Notes: generated from the letters alone by a model not told the origin. DNA of 64,000 bases from Paracoccus marinus (GCF_007018965.1 NZ_VJYZ01000007.1:62001-126000), one strand, 5' to 3'. Shown: positions 1-9,289, counted from the stretch's first letter. A program made the numbers and translations.

Positions 1-770
1 GGCATGTTGCCCCAGCCGATCCCCTGGATCAGCAGCGCGTGCTTGGCCGACAGGTCGGCGATGCGCCACGTCCGGGGCGAGCGGACCGAAAACTCCTGCC
101 CTTCGGTCAGGGTCGAGCGGTCGGTCAGCACCAGTTGCAGGTAATCGCGCGCCTCGCCCAGGCGCAGGTCGTCGGCGGCCAGCGGATGGTCCGGCGCGCA
201 GACCGGAACCAGCGTGATCGCGCCGAGATAGCGGTGGTCTGTGTTTTCGATCACAGGAGCGATGGGGCCGGTCACGGCCAAGTCGGCGCGGCCCGACAAG
301 AGCCGTGCAAGGCCGCCCCCCAACGCCTCGACGTGCAGCTGCATCGGCACGGTCGGGAACGCAGCGGCGAAGTCGCGCAGCAGTTCGGCCGCCGCCGACA
401 TCGGCACCATGACGTCCAGCGCCAGCGCCACCTGCGGCTCGATCCCCCGGGTCAGCCCGGCCACGCGGGCCCGCAGCCGGTCCATGTCGTCGTCAACCCG
501 CCGCACCTCGGTCAGAAGCGCCTGCCCCTTGGCGGTCAGCTTGGGCTTGCGCGACCCCTCGCGGTCGAAAAGCGACATGCCCAGTTCGGATTCGAGGTTC
601 GACAGGGCGTAGCTGATGACGGACGTGGCGCGCCCCAGCTTGCGCGCGGCGGCCCCGAACCCGCCTTCGTCCACCACGGTAAGAAACACCCGCAACTGCT
701 CGATCGTAGGGGATATTTCGTGCGATCCCGGGCCGTTTTCGCCGCCCCCATTTTCCGGTTTTCTGGCCAC
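1..770 (-). CDS. LysR-family transcriptional regulator (C-terminus beyond left edge)
   Basis: About 256 codons are visible, reading leftwards off the window. The N-terminal half has a typical LysR winged helix-turn-helix (EQLRVFLTVVDEGGFGAAA, then KLGRATSVISYALSNLE and SLFDREGSRKPKLT), followed by a substrate-binding domain of the periplasmic-binding-protein type. LysR proteins are about 300 residues, so some 45 residues are missing. No ATG fits. The best start is a GTG at 768-770, four bases after the stop of the AsnC-type gene, which suggests the two regulators share a transcript. This start gives about 20 non-conserved residues before the HTH, so a later GTG or TTG is possible. The target genes would lie outside the window. 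Confidence 0.85.
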   Translation of the reverse strand, partial: MARKPENGGGENGPGSHEISPTIEQLRVFLTVVDEGGFGAAARKLGRATSVISYALSNLESELGMSLFDREGSRKPKLTAKGQALLTEVRRVDDDMDRLRARVAGLTRGIEPQVALALDVMVPMSAAAELLRDFAAAFPTVPMQLHVEALGGGLARLLSGRADLAVTGPIAPVIENTDHRYLGAITLVPVCAPDHPLAADDLRLGEARDYLQLVLTDRSTLTEGQEFSVRSPRTWRIADLSAKHALLIQGIGWGNM

Positions 771-774
771 CGGA

Positions 775-1344
775 TCAAAGCTCGATCGGAAGGGCTGTCG
801 TCGCCTTCATCTGTTCCATCGACAAAAGCGCGGTCACGGACTGGACCCGCACCTCGGACGTCAGCGCCTGATAGAAGCGGTCGTAGGCGCGCGCGTTCCT
901 CACCTGAACCTTGAGCAGGTAGTCGATGTCGCCGGCAAGCCGGTGCGCCTCGACCACCTCGGGGCGGGCGCGGACGGCGGCGATGAACTTGGCAGCCCAG
1001 GTCGGGTCGTGTTCGGCGGTGCGGATCAGGACGAAGAAGCACGCCTCAAGCCCCAGCGCCTCGGCATCCAGAAGCGCCACCTGCGCGCGGATCACGCCCT
1101 GGTCGCGCAGGCGGCGAATCCGGTTCCAGACCGGGGTGCGAGAGGCGCCCACCCGCGACGCGATCTCCTCCAGCGGCAGGGTCGCGTCCTGCTGCATGAG
1201 CGCCAGGATCTTGCGGTCGGTTGCGTCGAGCCGCGCAGGTCCGCCCCCGTCCTGAGGGTCGCGCCGGTCCCTTCGCCCCCCGGCTTTGGGGGCGTCGGAG
1301 GTCGTGCCCGTGCGAGCTGAGGGGGGGCGCGATTCGTCCGGCAT
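775..1344 (-). CDS. Lrp/AsnC-family transcriptional regulator
   Basis: A 189-residue protein with an Lrp-type HTH at about residues 38-86 (LDATDRKILALMQQDA, RTPVWNRIRRLRDQGVI) and a C-terminal RAM ligand-binding domain at about 103-180. Such proteins bind amino acids as dimers or octamers and control amino-acid transport or breakdown. The ATG at 1342-1344 was chosen because no start codon lies between it and the HTH. It leaves an Arg/Gly/Asp-rich N-terminal extension of about 37 residues that most family members lack. No clear Shine-Dalgarno precedes it. The LysR gene begins four bases after its stop. Inverted repeats upstream (1391-1490) may be an autoregulatory site. Confidence 0.88.
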   Translation of the reverse strand: MPDESRPPSARTGTTSDAPKAGGRRDRRDPQDGGGPARLDATDRKILALMQQDATLPLEEIASRVGASRTPVWNRIRRLRDQGVIRAQVALLDAEALGLEACFFVLIRTAEHDPTWAAKFIAAVRARPEVVEAHRLAGDIDYLLKVQVRNARAYDRFYQALTSEVRVQSVTALLSMEQMKATTALPIEL

Positions 1345-1390
1345 GGGGGAAACACCTGCAGTTTGAGGGCTGCGGAGAAAACATTCCGGG

Positions 1391-1490
1391 AACAGAACAG
1401 ACTGTTGGCGCGCAGGTTGCTGCACGCGGCGGCGCGCGTCAACGACAACAAATTATTACGACAGAACATCATCGGAACAGCGCGTTGTTC
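1391..1490. promoter_or_regulatory. Inverted repeats upstream of the AsnC-type gene
   Basis: The 178-base gap between the AsnC-type gene and the VIT gene holds two short dyads: AACAG-A-CTGTT at 1396-1406 and GAACA-N6-TGTTC at 1475-1490, with an AT-rich patch between them (about 1449-1458). Lrp-family proteins usually bind imperfect palindromes upstream of their own gene, so this is a reasonable operator candidate. It rests only on symmetry and position. Confidence 0.25.
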
Positions 1491-1522
1491 AGGAAAATGT
1501 TCTTTGTCAGGGGTGTGCGGGA

Positions 1523-2260
1523 CTATGTTGATGCACCGAACAGGTGACCGACACCCGCGGTGACGGCCATCGCGAACACGCCCCAGCCCGCCACCCGAAG
1601 CGTCGCGGGCAGCATCGGGGCGCCGCCGGTCCGCGCGCCGAGCGCGCCCAGAAGCGCCAGCGCCGCGACCGTGACGATCAGGACCGTCGCCACGAGGGCG
1701 CCGGCGGGCGCGGCCACGGCAGCCAGCAGCGGCAGCGCGGCGGCGACCGAGAAGGTGACGCCCGACGCGAACGCCGCCTGCAGCGGGTTGGGGGAGTTCA
1801 GCTCGTGCAGGCCGAGTTCTTCCCGCACATGCGCGCCGAGCGCGTCGTGGGCCGTCACCTCGCGCGCCGCGGCGATCGCGGTCGCAGGTGTCATCCCGCG
1901 GCTCTCGAAGATCGCTGCAAGCTCGGCCAGCTCCTGTTCGGGCATGCGTTCCAGCGCGTCGCGTTCGCGTTCGATATCCGCGCGCTCGATGTCGGTCTGG
2001 GAATGGACCGACACGAACTCGCCGGCCGCCATCGACATCGCGCCCGCCGCCAGTCCTGCGATGCCCGCAAGCAGGATCGTCGGCCGGTCGCCGGTGGCGG
2101 TCGCCATCCCCACGATCAGCGAGCTGACCGAGACGATCCCGTCATTGGCCCCCATCACCGCCGCGCGAAGCCAGTTCGAGCGGTTGATGAGATGCGGCGC
2201 CTCGGGGTGGGCCGACGGGTCGTCGCTGTATTCGGTCACGTTCGGATCTCCGTGCCGCAA
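1523..2260 (-). CDS. VIT1/CCC1-family iron/manganese transporter
   Basis: A 245-residue membrane protein. The N-terminal membrane segment has the family signature (RAAVMGANDGIVSVSSLIVG). A second segment contains GLAAGAMSMAAGEFVSV, and a cytosolic stretch rich in Glu and Asp (residues about 85-150, ERADIERERDALERMPEQE) matches the metal-binding helices of VIT transporters. Two or three further membrane segments follow. Family members move Fe2+ or Mn2+ out of the cytosol, into vacuoles in eukaryotes and outwards in bacteria. It sits alone between purF and the regulators on the same strand. The substrate metal cannot be read from the sequence. Confidence 0.87.
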   Translation of the reverse strand: MRHGDPNVTEYSDDPSAHPEAPHLINRSNWLRAAVMGANDGIVSVSSLIVGMATATGDRPTILLAGIAGLAAGAMSMAAGEFVSVHSQTDIERADIERERDALERMPEQELAELAAIFESRGMTPATAIAAAREVTAHDALGAHVREELGLHELNSPNPLQAAFASGVTFSVAAALPLLAAVAAPAGALVATVLIVTVAALALLGALGARTGGAPMLPATLRVAGWGVFAMAVTAGVGHLFGAST

Positions 2261-2308
2261 CGGGCGGCCGGGCGATCCTAGGCACGCAAGCGCGGGTTGG
2301 CGAGCCGG

Positions 2309-3865
2309 TCAGTCGCCCATCGAGCGGGTCAGCTCGTTCGGCGTCAGCGTGTGGTCCACGGGCTTGTACCCTGTCTGGTCGGGCAGCGCCTCGGCGTCGC
2401 CGCTGACCGGATCGGTCTTCATTCGAAAGCCGCGGTCCACCTGGTCGGACGGCATCACCGGATAGTCGCCCGAGAAGCAGGCGTCGCAGTATTGCGGGCA
2501 GGCGTCGTTGCGCCCCTGCGCGTCGCCGGCCGCGCGGTAAAGCCCGTCAAGCGAGATGAAGGACAGGCTGTCCACGCCGATCCAGTCCTTCATCTCGGCC
2601 GGCGTCATCTGCGCGGCCAGCAGCTTGTCGCGGTCTGGCGTGTCCACGCCGTAAAAGCAGGGCCAGGCGGTCGGCGGGCTGGCGATGCGGAAGTGAACCT
2701 CGCTCGCGCCCGCGTCCAGGATCATGTCCTTGATCTTGCGGCTGGTGGTCCCGCGCACGACGCTGTCATCAACCAGCACCACGCGCTTGCCGCGCACCAG
2801 CGCCCGGTTGACGTTCAGCTTCAGCCGCACGCCCATGTTGCGGATCTGCTCGGTCGGCTCGATGAACGTCCGGCCCATGTACTGGTTGCGGATGATCCCC
2901 ATGGCGTAGGGGATGCCGCTTTCCTGGCTGAACCCGATCGCCGCGGGCGTGCCGCTGTCGGGGACCGGGCAGACGAGGTCCGCCTCGGCCGGCGCCTCGC
3001 GCGCGAGTTCGACGCCGATCTGGCGGCGGGTCTCATAGACCGAGCGGCCGCCGATGATCGAATCGGGGCGGCTGAAATACACGTGCTCGAAGATGCAGAA
3101 CCGGCCCGGATGGGTGCCGAAGGGGCGCGAGCTTTCGATGCGCCCCTTTGAGATCACGACCATCTCGCCCGGCTCCACGTCCCGCACATAGTCGGCGCCG
3201 ATGATGTCCAGCGCGCAGGTCTCGGACGACAGGACGTAGCCTTCGTCGCCGATCTTTCCCAAGACCAGCGGGCGCACGCCTAGCACGTCGCGCACGCCGA
3301 TCAGCTTGGTGCGGGTCATCGCGATGACCGAGAACGCCCCTTCGACCCGGCGCAGCGCGTCCTTCATCCGCTCGGGGATGTTGCGCTGGATCGAGCGCGC
3401 CATCAGGTGGATGATGCATTCGCTGTCGCTGCCGGACTGGAAGATCGAGCCGCGTTCGATCAGTTCGCGCCTGAGCGCGGTGGCGTTGGTCAGGTTGCCG
3501 TTATGGGCGATGGCGCAGCCGCCCATCGCGAATTCGCCGAAGAACGGCTGCACGTCGCGGATCGCGGCGGTCTTGGTGCCGCTGGTCGAATAGCGGACAT
3601 GGCCGATGGCGAGGGGGCCCGGCAGCGTCTCCATCAGCGAGGACTTGGTGAAGTTGTCGCGGACGTAGCCGAAGCGGCGGGCGCTGTTGAACCCCTGTTC
3701 GGGGTCGTGGGCGACGATGCCGCCCGCTTCCTGGCCCCGGTGCTGCAGCGCATGCAGGCCAAGCGCCACGAAGTTCGCGGCATCGGTTACGCCGATGACG
3801 CCGAACACCCCGCATTCCTCGTGCAGGCTGTCGGAATCGAACGGGTCGGCGAGGAATGGCTGCAT
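2309..3865 (-). CDS. purF: Amidophosphoribosyltransferase
   Basis: A 518-residue enzyme for the first committed step of purine synthesis: PRPP plus glutamine to phosphoribosylamine. The N-terminal nucleophile is Cys18 in HEECGVFGVIG, so a 17-residue propeptide should be removed, as in the Bacillus-type enzyme. The PRPP-binding motif is VVLVDDSVVRGTT. The cysteines expected for a 4Fe-4S cluster are present in RFCIFEHVYF, AWPCFYGVD and YCDACFSGDYPV, so this is the iron-sulfur class. An AAGGTGG ribosome-binding site precedes the ATG. It lies downstream of cvpA, the common cvpA-purF order. Confidence 0.97.
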   Translation of the reverse strand: MQPFLADPFDSDSLHEECGVFGVIGVTDAANFVALGLHALQHRGQEAGGIVAHDPEQGFNSARRFGYVRDNFTKSSLMETLPGPLAIGHVRYSTSGTKTAAIRDVQPFFGEFAMGGCAIAHNGNLTNATALRRELIERGSIFQSGSDSECIIHLMARSIQRNIPERMKDALRRVEGAFSVIAMTRTKLIGVRDVLGVRPLVLGKIGDEGYVLSSETCALDIIGADYVRDVEPGEMVVISKGRIESSRPFGTHPGRFCIFEHVYFSRPDSIIGGRSVYETRRQIGVELAREAPAEADLVCPVPDSGTPAAIGFSQESGIPYAMGIIRNQYMGRTFIEPTEQIRNMGVRLKLNVNRALVRGKRVVLVDDSVVRGTTSRKIKDMILDAGASEVHFRIASPPTAWPCFYGVDTPDRDKLLAAQMTPAEMKDWIGVDSLSFISLDGLYRAAGDAQGRNDACPQYCDACFSGDYPVMPSDQVDRGFRMKTDPVSGDAEALPDQTGYKPVDHTLTPNELTRSMGD

Positions 3866-3987
3866 GGCACCACCTTGGGGTCGCGGCGTCGCGTCGGGGG
3901 AACGGCCCTATCTAGGGGCCGGCAACGGGAAAGTCACGCCCCCGGGCGCACGGGCCGGGAACGATTGCGAAGGGACGGGTCGCGGGA

Positions 3988-4626
3988 TCAGTTTGTGGCA
4001 GGGGCCGGGGTGGTGGTCGTGGTCGTGGTGGTGGTCGCGGCCGGGGTTTGCGACGGCGACACGGCGGCGCCCGTCGGGCCGCAGGTCCGCACCAGCTGCT
4101 CGTAGCGACCGACGATCCAGCCGGGCGCATCGGCGGGGATCTGCTGGTCCATCTGGCCGCGCATCCGCTCGAACACGGCGCTGGAGCGCGAGTTCTCGAC
4201 CATCGCGATCGGCTGCGTCGGCATCACCCGGTCGTAGACGATGAACGCGATCGCAACCAGAAGGATGCCGCGCGCGACCCCGAACAGGAACCCCATGCCC
4301 TGGTCCACGCCCCCCAGCGCCGAACGCTGGATCACCGACGAGAACAGCGGGCTGATGATCGAGAACACGACCAGCGCCACCGCGAACACCACCGCGAAGC
4401 CCGCGATCATCCCCAGTTCGCAGCTGTCGCCCAGGAAACGGTCCAGATAGGGGATCTGCGCGATCATCGGCCGCACGGTCGCCGCGAACAGGAACGCCAG
4501 CACCGCCGCGCCGATCCAGCCCAGAATCGACAGCGATTCGGCCACGAACCCCCGCGAATAGGCAAGGATCGCCGACAGGATGATCACCGCCGCAACGATG
4601 CCGTCGATAAGGGTAAATCCGTCCAT
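3988..4626 (-). CDS. cvpA: CvpA family membrane protein
   Basis: A 212-residue protein with four predicted membrane helices (starting TLIDGIVAAVIILSAILAYS) and conserved CvpA features such as GFVAESLSILGWIGAAVLAF. CvpA was first linked to colicin V production in E. coli and affects envelope properties. It is a usual neighbour of purF. The ATG at 4624-4626 was chosen because AAAGGCGA lies just upstream; the longer frame adds 19 unlikely residues. The C-terminus is odd: a run of nine threonines encoded by ACC/ACG repeats, ending PAPATN, beyond the conserved domain. Its stop is 121 bases before purF, and radA lies just upstream. Confidence 0.9.
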   Translation of the reverse strand: MDGFTLIDGIVAAVIILSAILAYSRGFVAESLSILGWIGAAVLAFLFAATVRPMIAQIPYLDRFLGDSCELGMIAGFAVVFAVALVVFSIISPLFSSVIQRSALGGVDQGMGFLFGVARGILLVAIAFIVYDRVMPTQPIAMVENSRSSAVFERMRGQMDQQIPADAPGWIVGRYEQLVRTCGPTGAAVSPSQTPAATTTTTTTTTPAPATN

Positions 4627-4679
4627 CACATCGCCTTTGCTGCGGCTGTCCCGCCTCGCTTCATTCCGCCCGCGCGCCG

Positions 4680-6044
4680 TCACCCGGCGCCGAACGTCTC
4701 GCCCACGAAGCCGGTCAGGTCTGACGCCCGATCAAGCCGCATGCCGTCCGCGCCCTCGATCTTTTGACCGGCGGGCACGATCGCGTGTGAAAAACCAAGT
4801 TTCGTCGCCTCTTTCAACCTGTTTTCCGCCTGGGACACCGGGCGAAGCGCGCCGGAAAGGCTGATTTCGCCGAAGAACACGGCCTCGGCGGGCAGGGCAT
4901 GATCCTCGCGCGCGCTCAGAAGGGCGGCGGCGATGGCAAGGTCGGCGGCCGGTTCGGCGACGCGCATGCCGCCCGCGACGTTCAGGAACACGTCGAGACC
5001 CGCGAACGGAACGGCGCAGCGCGCCTCCAGCACGGCAAGGATCGTGCTGACGCGGCCGCCGTCCAGACCCACGACCGTGCGGCGGGGCGCGGCCAGCGTC
5101 GAGGGGGCGACGAGCGCCTGGATTTCGGTCAGGACCGGGCGCGTGCCCTCGATGCCCGCAAAGACCGCGCTGCCCGCGACGGGCTGGCCGCGTTCCGAAA
5201 GGAACAGCGCCGAGGGGTTGGCGACCTCGGCAAGGCCGCCGCCCGTCATCTCGAACACGCCGATCTCGCCCGAGGGGCCGAAGCGGTTCTTGACCGCGCG
5301 CAGGATGCGGAACTGGTGGCCGCGCTCGCCTTCGAAATACAGCACCGTGTCGACCATGTGTTCGACGACGCGGGGGCCGGCGATCTGGCCTTCCTTGGTG
5401 ACGTGGCCGACAAGGATCACGGCGACGCCGCTGCGCTTGGCGAACGTCACCAGCTCATGCACGGCGGCGCGGACCTGGCCCACGCTGCCGGGCGCCGCGT
5501 CAACCGTGTCGGACCACAGCGTCTGGATCGAATCGATGACCGCCACGTCGGGGCGTTCCGCGTCGAGCGTTGTCATGATGTCGCGCAGCGCCGTTTCCGT
5601 TCCCAGCCGCACCGGCGCATCGACCAGCCCCAGCCGCTGCGCCCGCAGCCGCAGCTGCGCGCCCGCTTCCTCGCCCGAGACATAGACCGCCTGCACACCC
5701 CGCCGCGCGAACGCGGCCGCCGCCTGCAAAAGCAGCGTGGACTTGCCGATCCCCGGATCGCCGCCGACCAGTATCGCGCTGCCGGGGACAAGACCGCCGC
5801 CCAGGACGCGGTCCAGTTCCTCCATGCCCGAGGGCGCGCGCGCGGGCGGCGCCTCGGTGATGTTCAGGCCGCTCAGCGGGATCGTCTTGCCCCGCTGCGC
5901 GCCCAGGCCCCGGCCCGGCCCCTGGCTCAGCGGCGCTTCCTCGACGATGGAGTTCCACTCGCCGCAGGCGTCGCAGCGGCCCGACCACTTGCGGTGGGCC
6001 GCGCCGCAGGCAGTGCAGGTGAAGACGATGACGGGCTTGGCCAT
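4680..6044 (-). CDS. radA: DNA repair protein RadA
   Basis: A 454-residue RadA (Sms), a RecA-like DNA-dependent ATPase that promotes branch migration during recombination repair. An N-terminal zinc finger is present (CTACGAAHRKWSGRCDACGEW spans two CxxC pairs), then Walker A GGDPGIGKST at about residue 92, the RadA-specific KNRFG motif (AVKNRFGPSGEIG), and a C-terminal Lon-protease-like domain. The ATG at 6042-6044 matches the usual MAKP start; the open frame continues 45 residues upstream but without family features. It is followed by cvpA after 53 bases and may be co-transcribed with cvpA-purF. Confidence 0.96.
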   Translation of the reverse strand: MAKPVIVFTCTACGAAHRKWSGRCDACGEWNSIVEEAPLSQGPGRGLGAQRGKTIPLSGLNITEAPPARAPSGMEELDRVLGGGLVPGSAILVGGDPGIGKSTLLLQAAAAFARRGVQAVYVSGEEAGAQLRLRAQRLGLVDAPVRLGTETALRDIMTTLDAERPDVAVIDSIQTLWSDTVDAAPGSVGQVRAAVHELVTFAKRSGVAVILVGHVTKEGQIAGPRVVEHMVDTVLYFEGERGHQFRILRAVKNRFGPSGEIGVFEMTGGGLAEVANPSALFLSERGQPVAGSAVFAGIEGTRPVLTEIQALVAPSTLAAPRRTVVGLDGGRVSTILAVLEARCAVPFAGLDVFLNVAGGMRVAEPAADLAIAAALLSAREDHALPAEAVFFGEISLSGALRPVSQAENRLKEATKLGFSHAIVPAGQKIEGADGMRLDRASDLTGFVGETFGAG

Positions 6045-6177
6045 GCGGGGGCTTGTGCCAGAACGCGGGGGCGGGCCGCAAGCGGCGCGAGCCTCACGGC
6101 AATGTCGGCTTGTCTTGTGGCGGGGCGCGGGGCAGGTTGCGCGCGCCTGACGAGAGGCCTGCCCCGAAAGCCACCCC

Positions 6178-7476
6178 ATGCCGACCCCCCGCCCGTTTTC
6201 CCGCTACGAGTTCCTGATCGCCTGGCTCTACCTGCGCGCCCGCAAGACCGAGGGCGGGGTCAGCACGATGACCTGGATCAGCCTGATCGGGATCGCGCTC
6301 GGCGTCATGGCGCTTATCACGACGCTGGCGGTGCGGTCGGGCTTTCGGGCCGAGTTCGTGGACACGATCCTGGGCGCGAACGCCCACGTCACCGTCTACA
6401 TGCCGCCGACGCAGGTCGAGAACGCGCTGACGGACGAAGTCTATACCGTATCCGGCCGGATCACCGACTACGACGCCGCCGCCGCCCGGATCGCCGCGCT
6501 GCCGGGCGTCGTCCGGGTGGACCCGGTCGTGAAGGGGCAGGTGATGGCCACGGCCTTCGACCGATCGAACGTGGCCGAGGTGATCGGGCTTTCCGCCGAC
6601 GACCTGCGCGCGCTGCCCCGGATCGCGGACCCGGAAACGTCCTATGGCGACATCGGCGCCTTTGATCGCGGCATCGCGATCGGCTCGGGCATCGCCCGCG
6701 AACTGGGCGTGAACCCCGGCGACCGGGTGCAGCTGATCTCGCCCCAAGGCGCGCAGACGCCCTTCGGGACCACGCCGCGGGTCGTGTCCTACGAGGTTGT
6801 CTACGTCTTTTCCGCCGGCCGCTACGACATCGACCGCACGCGCATCTACATGCCGCTGCCCGCCGCGCAGGACTATTTCAACCGCGCGGGCGCCGCCGAC
6901 GAAATGCAGGTCTATGTCGCCGACCCCGAACAGGTGGAACAGATCACCCCGGCGCTGATGCAGGCGCTGCCCGGCAGCATGGCCTGGACCTGGCGCGACG
7001 CGTCGGGGTCATTCCTGTCAGCGCTCGACATCGAGGACGACGTCATGTTCGTGATCCTGTCGGTGCTGGTGCTGATCGCGTCGATGAACATCACCTCGGG
7101 GTTGATCATGCTGGTCAAGAACAAGGGCCGTGACATCGGCATCCTGCGGACGATGGGGCTGGGCGAGGGGACGATCCTGCGGGTGTTCTTCCTGTGCGGC
7201 GCGTTCACCGGGGTGATCGGCACGCTTGCGGGCGTGATCCTTGGCGTGACGCTGTCGCTCAACGTCGATCACGTCATGTCGGCGGTGAACTGGGCGTCGG
7301 GCGGCGATGCGTGGGACCCGTCGGTGCGCGGCATCTACGAACTGCCCGCGCAGCTGCGCGCCTGGGACATCGGCCGCGCGATCGCGTTGTCGCTGGTTCT
7401 CAGCTTCGTCGTCACCATCTTCCCGGCCCGCCGCGCGGCCCGCATGAACCCGGTCGAGGCGCTGCGCTATGAATGA
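6178..7476 (+). CDS. lolC: Lipoprotein-releasing ABC transporter permease (LolC/E type)
   Basis: A 432-residue inner-membrane permease of the LolCDE machine, which detaches outer-membrane lipoproteins from the inner membrane for LolA. It has one N-terminal helix ([20 protein letters not shown]), a large periplasmic MacB-like domain of about 210 residues, and three C-terminal helices ending in [18 protein letters not shown], the family's C-terminal signature. Only one permease gene is present, as in most alphaproteobacteria, where one LolC/E-like protein serves as a homodimer. It overlaps lolD by eight bases and is divergent from radA across 133 bases. Confidence 0.95.
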   Translation: MPTPRPFSRYEFLIAWLYLRARKTEGGVSTMTWISLIGIALGVMALITTLAVRSGFRAEFVDTILGANAHVTVYMPPTQVENALTDEVYTVSGRITDYDAAAARIAALPGVVRVDPVVKGQVMATAFDRSNVAEVIGLSADDLRALPRIADPETSYGDIGAFDRGIAIGSGIARELGVNPGDRVQLISPQGAQTPFGTTPRVVSYEVVYVFSAGRYDIDRTRIYMPLPAAQDYFNRAGAADEMQVYVADPEQVEQITPALMQALPGSMAWTWRDASGSFLSALDIEDDVMFVILSVLVLIASMNITSGLIMLVKNKGRDIGILRTMGLGEGTILRVFFLCGAFTGVIGTLAGVILGVTLSLNVDHVMSAVNWASGGDAWDPSVRGIYELPAQLRAWDIGRAIALSLVLSFVVTIFPARRAARMNPVEALRYE

Positions 7477-8143
7477 CGTCCTGCGGCTGGAAGCGATATC
7501 CAAAAGCTACAACCCCGGCACGCCCGCCGCGGTGTCGGTGCTGTCGGACCTGAACCTGTCCGTCGCCCGGGCCGAGGTGGTGGCGCTGGTGGCCCCTTCG
7601 GGTGCCGGGAAATCGACCCTGCTGCACATCGCGGGCCTGCTGGACACGCCGGACGCGGGCCGGGTGGTGCTGGACGGGCGCGACATGACCGGGCTGCCCG
7701 ACCGCGCCCGCACGGCGGCACGGCGCGAGCGGCTGGGCTTCGTCTATCAGTTCCACCACCTTCTGCCCGAGTTCACGGCGCTGGAAAACGTGGTGCTGCC
7801 CCAGCTTGCGAACGCCGTCCCCGAGGGACGCGCCCGCGACCGCGCCCGCGCCCTTTTGGACCGCGTCGGCCTGTCGGCGCGCGCAAGCCACCGTCCGGCG
7901 GAGATGTCGGGGGGCGAGCAGCAGCGCGTCGCCTTTTGCCGGGCGCTTGCAAACGGCCCGGCGCTGCTGCTTGCCGACGAGCCGACCGGGAACCTGGACC
8001 CGGCGACGTCGGACCACGTCTTCGCGGTGCTGATGGACCTTGTCCGCGCCACCGGCCTGTCGGCGCTGATCGCGACCCACAACCCGGACCTCGCGGCCCG
8101 GATGGACCGGGTGGTTCGCCTCCATGTGGGCGGGCGCGCCTAG
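7469..8143 (+). CDS. lolD: Lipoprotein-releasing ABC transporter ATP-binding protein
   Basis: A 224-residue ATPase that powers LolC. Walker A is APSGAGKST, the Q-loop is [17 protein letters not shown], the signature is MSGGEQQR, Walker B is [14 protein letters not shown], and the switch His is in ATHNPD. The Gln-Phe-His-His-Leu-Leu-Pro-Glu-Phe string is typical of LolD. Its start lies inside the end of lolC (eight-base overlap), so the two are translationally coupled. Confidence 0.95.
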   Translation: MNDVLRLEAISKSYNPGTPAAVSVLSDLNLSVARAEVVALVAPSGAGKSTLLHIAGLLDTPDAGRVVLDGRDMTGLPDRARTAARRERLGFVYQFHHLLPEFTALENVVLPQLANAVPEGRARDRARALLDRVGLSARASHRPAEMSGGEQQRVAFCRALANGPALLLADEPTGNLDPATSDHVFAVLMDLVRATGLSALIATHNPDLAARMDRVVRLHVGGRA

Positions 8144-8144
8144 C

Positions 8145-8666
8145 ATGCGGTCGGGACGACGGGCAAGCGCGTGGATGAGGCGGGGTGGCGGCACCATCGC
8201 GGCGATCACCGCCGCATTCGTGACGGCGGCGACGCCGGTCCACGCCGATCCGTTCGAGGATTTCGGAACGGTGATGAAGTACGGGCTTCCGCTGGCCGCC
8301 GCTGTCTGCGCCGCCGAACAGGACCGGCTGGCCGACTTTGCCCTGCGCGGGGGGCTGCAGGTGGGCATCGTGCTGGGGCTGAAACGCAAGGTGGGCGCGC
8401 CCTTGGGGATCAGGCCGACCGGTCTGGACGAGGGGTTCCCAAGCGGCCATGCCGCATCCGCGGCGTTCGGCGCGGGCGATCTTGCCGCCCATTGCGTCGA
8501 CGGAAACGAGGCCGCACAGGCGGGGCTGGTCGCCGCCGGCTTGCTGGCATCCGCCAGCCGGGTCCACGCGGGCGAGCATACGCCCGCCCAGGCCGCCGCC
8601 GGAACGGCGATCGGCGTGGTCCTCGGCGCGAGCGAGATCGGCTTCAGGATCGACGCGAAGTTCTGA
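8145..8666 (+). CDS. PAP2-superfamily phosphatase-like exported protein
   Basis: A 173-residue protein starting two bases after the lolD stop codon. The first 33 residues form an Arg-rich signal peptide ending near TPVHA-DP. The remainder matches the PAP2 lipid-phosphatase fold: KVGAPLGIRP resembles motif 1, FPSGHAAS is motif 2, and SRVHAGEH resembles motif 3. In motif 3 the usual Asp three residues after the His is Gln (HTPAQ), so activity may be weak or changed. Family members remove phosphate from phosphatidic acid, undecaprenyl diphosphate or similar substrates. The ATG at 8145 is preferred; ATGs at 8124 and 8175 are alternatives. Confidence 0.72.
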   Translation: MRSGRRASAWMRRGGGTIAAITAAFVTAATPVHADPFEDFGTVMKYGLPLAAAVCAAEQDRLADFALRGGLQVGIVLGLKRKVGAPLGIRPTGLDEGFPSGHAASAAFGAGDLAAHCVDGNEAAQAGLVAAGLLASASRVHAGEHTPAQAAAGTAIGVVLGASEIGFRIDAKF

Positions 8667-8684
8667 TGCCGCGCCTGCCTGGGA

Positions 8685-8954
8685 TCACCGGTTCACGAAC
8701 CTGAAGAACCGGCTTTCCTTCCCGTCCGCCGTTTCCTCCTGGTACAGGAAGGCGAGGCCGCGATCCTCGAAGGTGTCGAAGAACTCGTCCCACGAGATCT
8801 CCTCCAGCTTCTCGTCGCGCTCGGCGAAATCGACGCGCAGGATGCCCTCACCCTCGTCATCCTCGGTGCCCTTGACGACGGTCGGCACGCCGCCGCGATC
8901 CTCGATCCACTTGCGGATCGTGTCGTGGTCGGTGGTGGTTTCGCTGGTGGACAT
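8685..8954 (-). CDS. Conserved hypothetical protein, small and acidic
   Basis: An 89-residue protein starting MSTSETTTDHDTIRKW, with a globular core containing GGVPTVVKGTEDDEGEGIL, RVDFAERDEKLEEISWDEFF and a C-terminal QEETADGKESRFFRFV. I recognise this as a small protein widespread in alphaproteobacteria that is sometimes misnamed a glucan-branching enzyme; its function is unknown to me. It has no signal peptide or membrane segment. It lies downstream of the toxin-antitoxin pair on the same strand after a 77-base gap. Confidence 0.75.
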   Translation of the reverse strand: MSTSETTTDHDTIRKWIEDRGGVPTVVKGTEDDEGEGILRVDFAERDEKLEEISWDEFFDTFEDRGLAFLYQEETADGKESRFFRFVNR

Positions 8955-9031
8955 GGGTTTCTCCCGCAGGGTGTTCCGGGGATAACGTCGCGGGGCCGCG
9001 GCCGTTCCGGCGGCACACCGCCCCGCGTGGA

Positions 9032-9289
9032 CTAAAGCCCCGCCGCCTTCCGCAGCAGCGCGTTGGCCCGCGTCTGCCACCCCTTGCCGTCGGCCTTGAG
9101 CCGTTCGAGCACGTCGCGGTCAAGATACATCGTTACCCGCTGCTTGCGCGCGTCCTCGGCCAGCGGCGGCCGGCCGCGACGGACCAGATCGGCGAGTTCG
9201 GGGATCTCGGACGAGGGTTTGGATCTGGCGAACCACTCTGCGTCGAGTTCCAGCGCGTCGCCGTTCTCGTCAATATAGCTCTTGCCCAT
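9032..9289 (-). CDS. brnA: BrnA family antitoxin
   Basis: An 85-residue ribbon-helix-helix protein. The C-terminal half (RKQRVTMYLDRDVLERLKADG, KGWQTRANALLRKAAGL) is the BrnA DNA-binding fold. The N-terminus (MGKSYIDENGDALELDAEWF) should contact the toxin. BrnA neutralises BrnT and represses the operon. The ATG at 9287-9289 overlaps the end of brnT by 20 bases, the normal toxin-first order of this system. The open frame continues upstream inside brnT but has no family features there. Confidence 0.85.
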   Translation of the reverse strand: MGKSYIDENGDALELDAEWFARSKPSSEIPELADLVRRGRPPLAEDARKQRVTMYLDRDVLERLKADGKGWQTRANALLRKAAGL

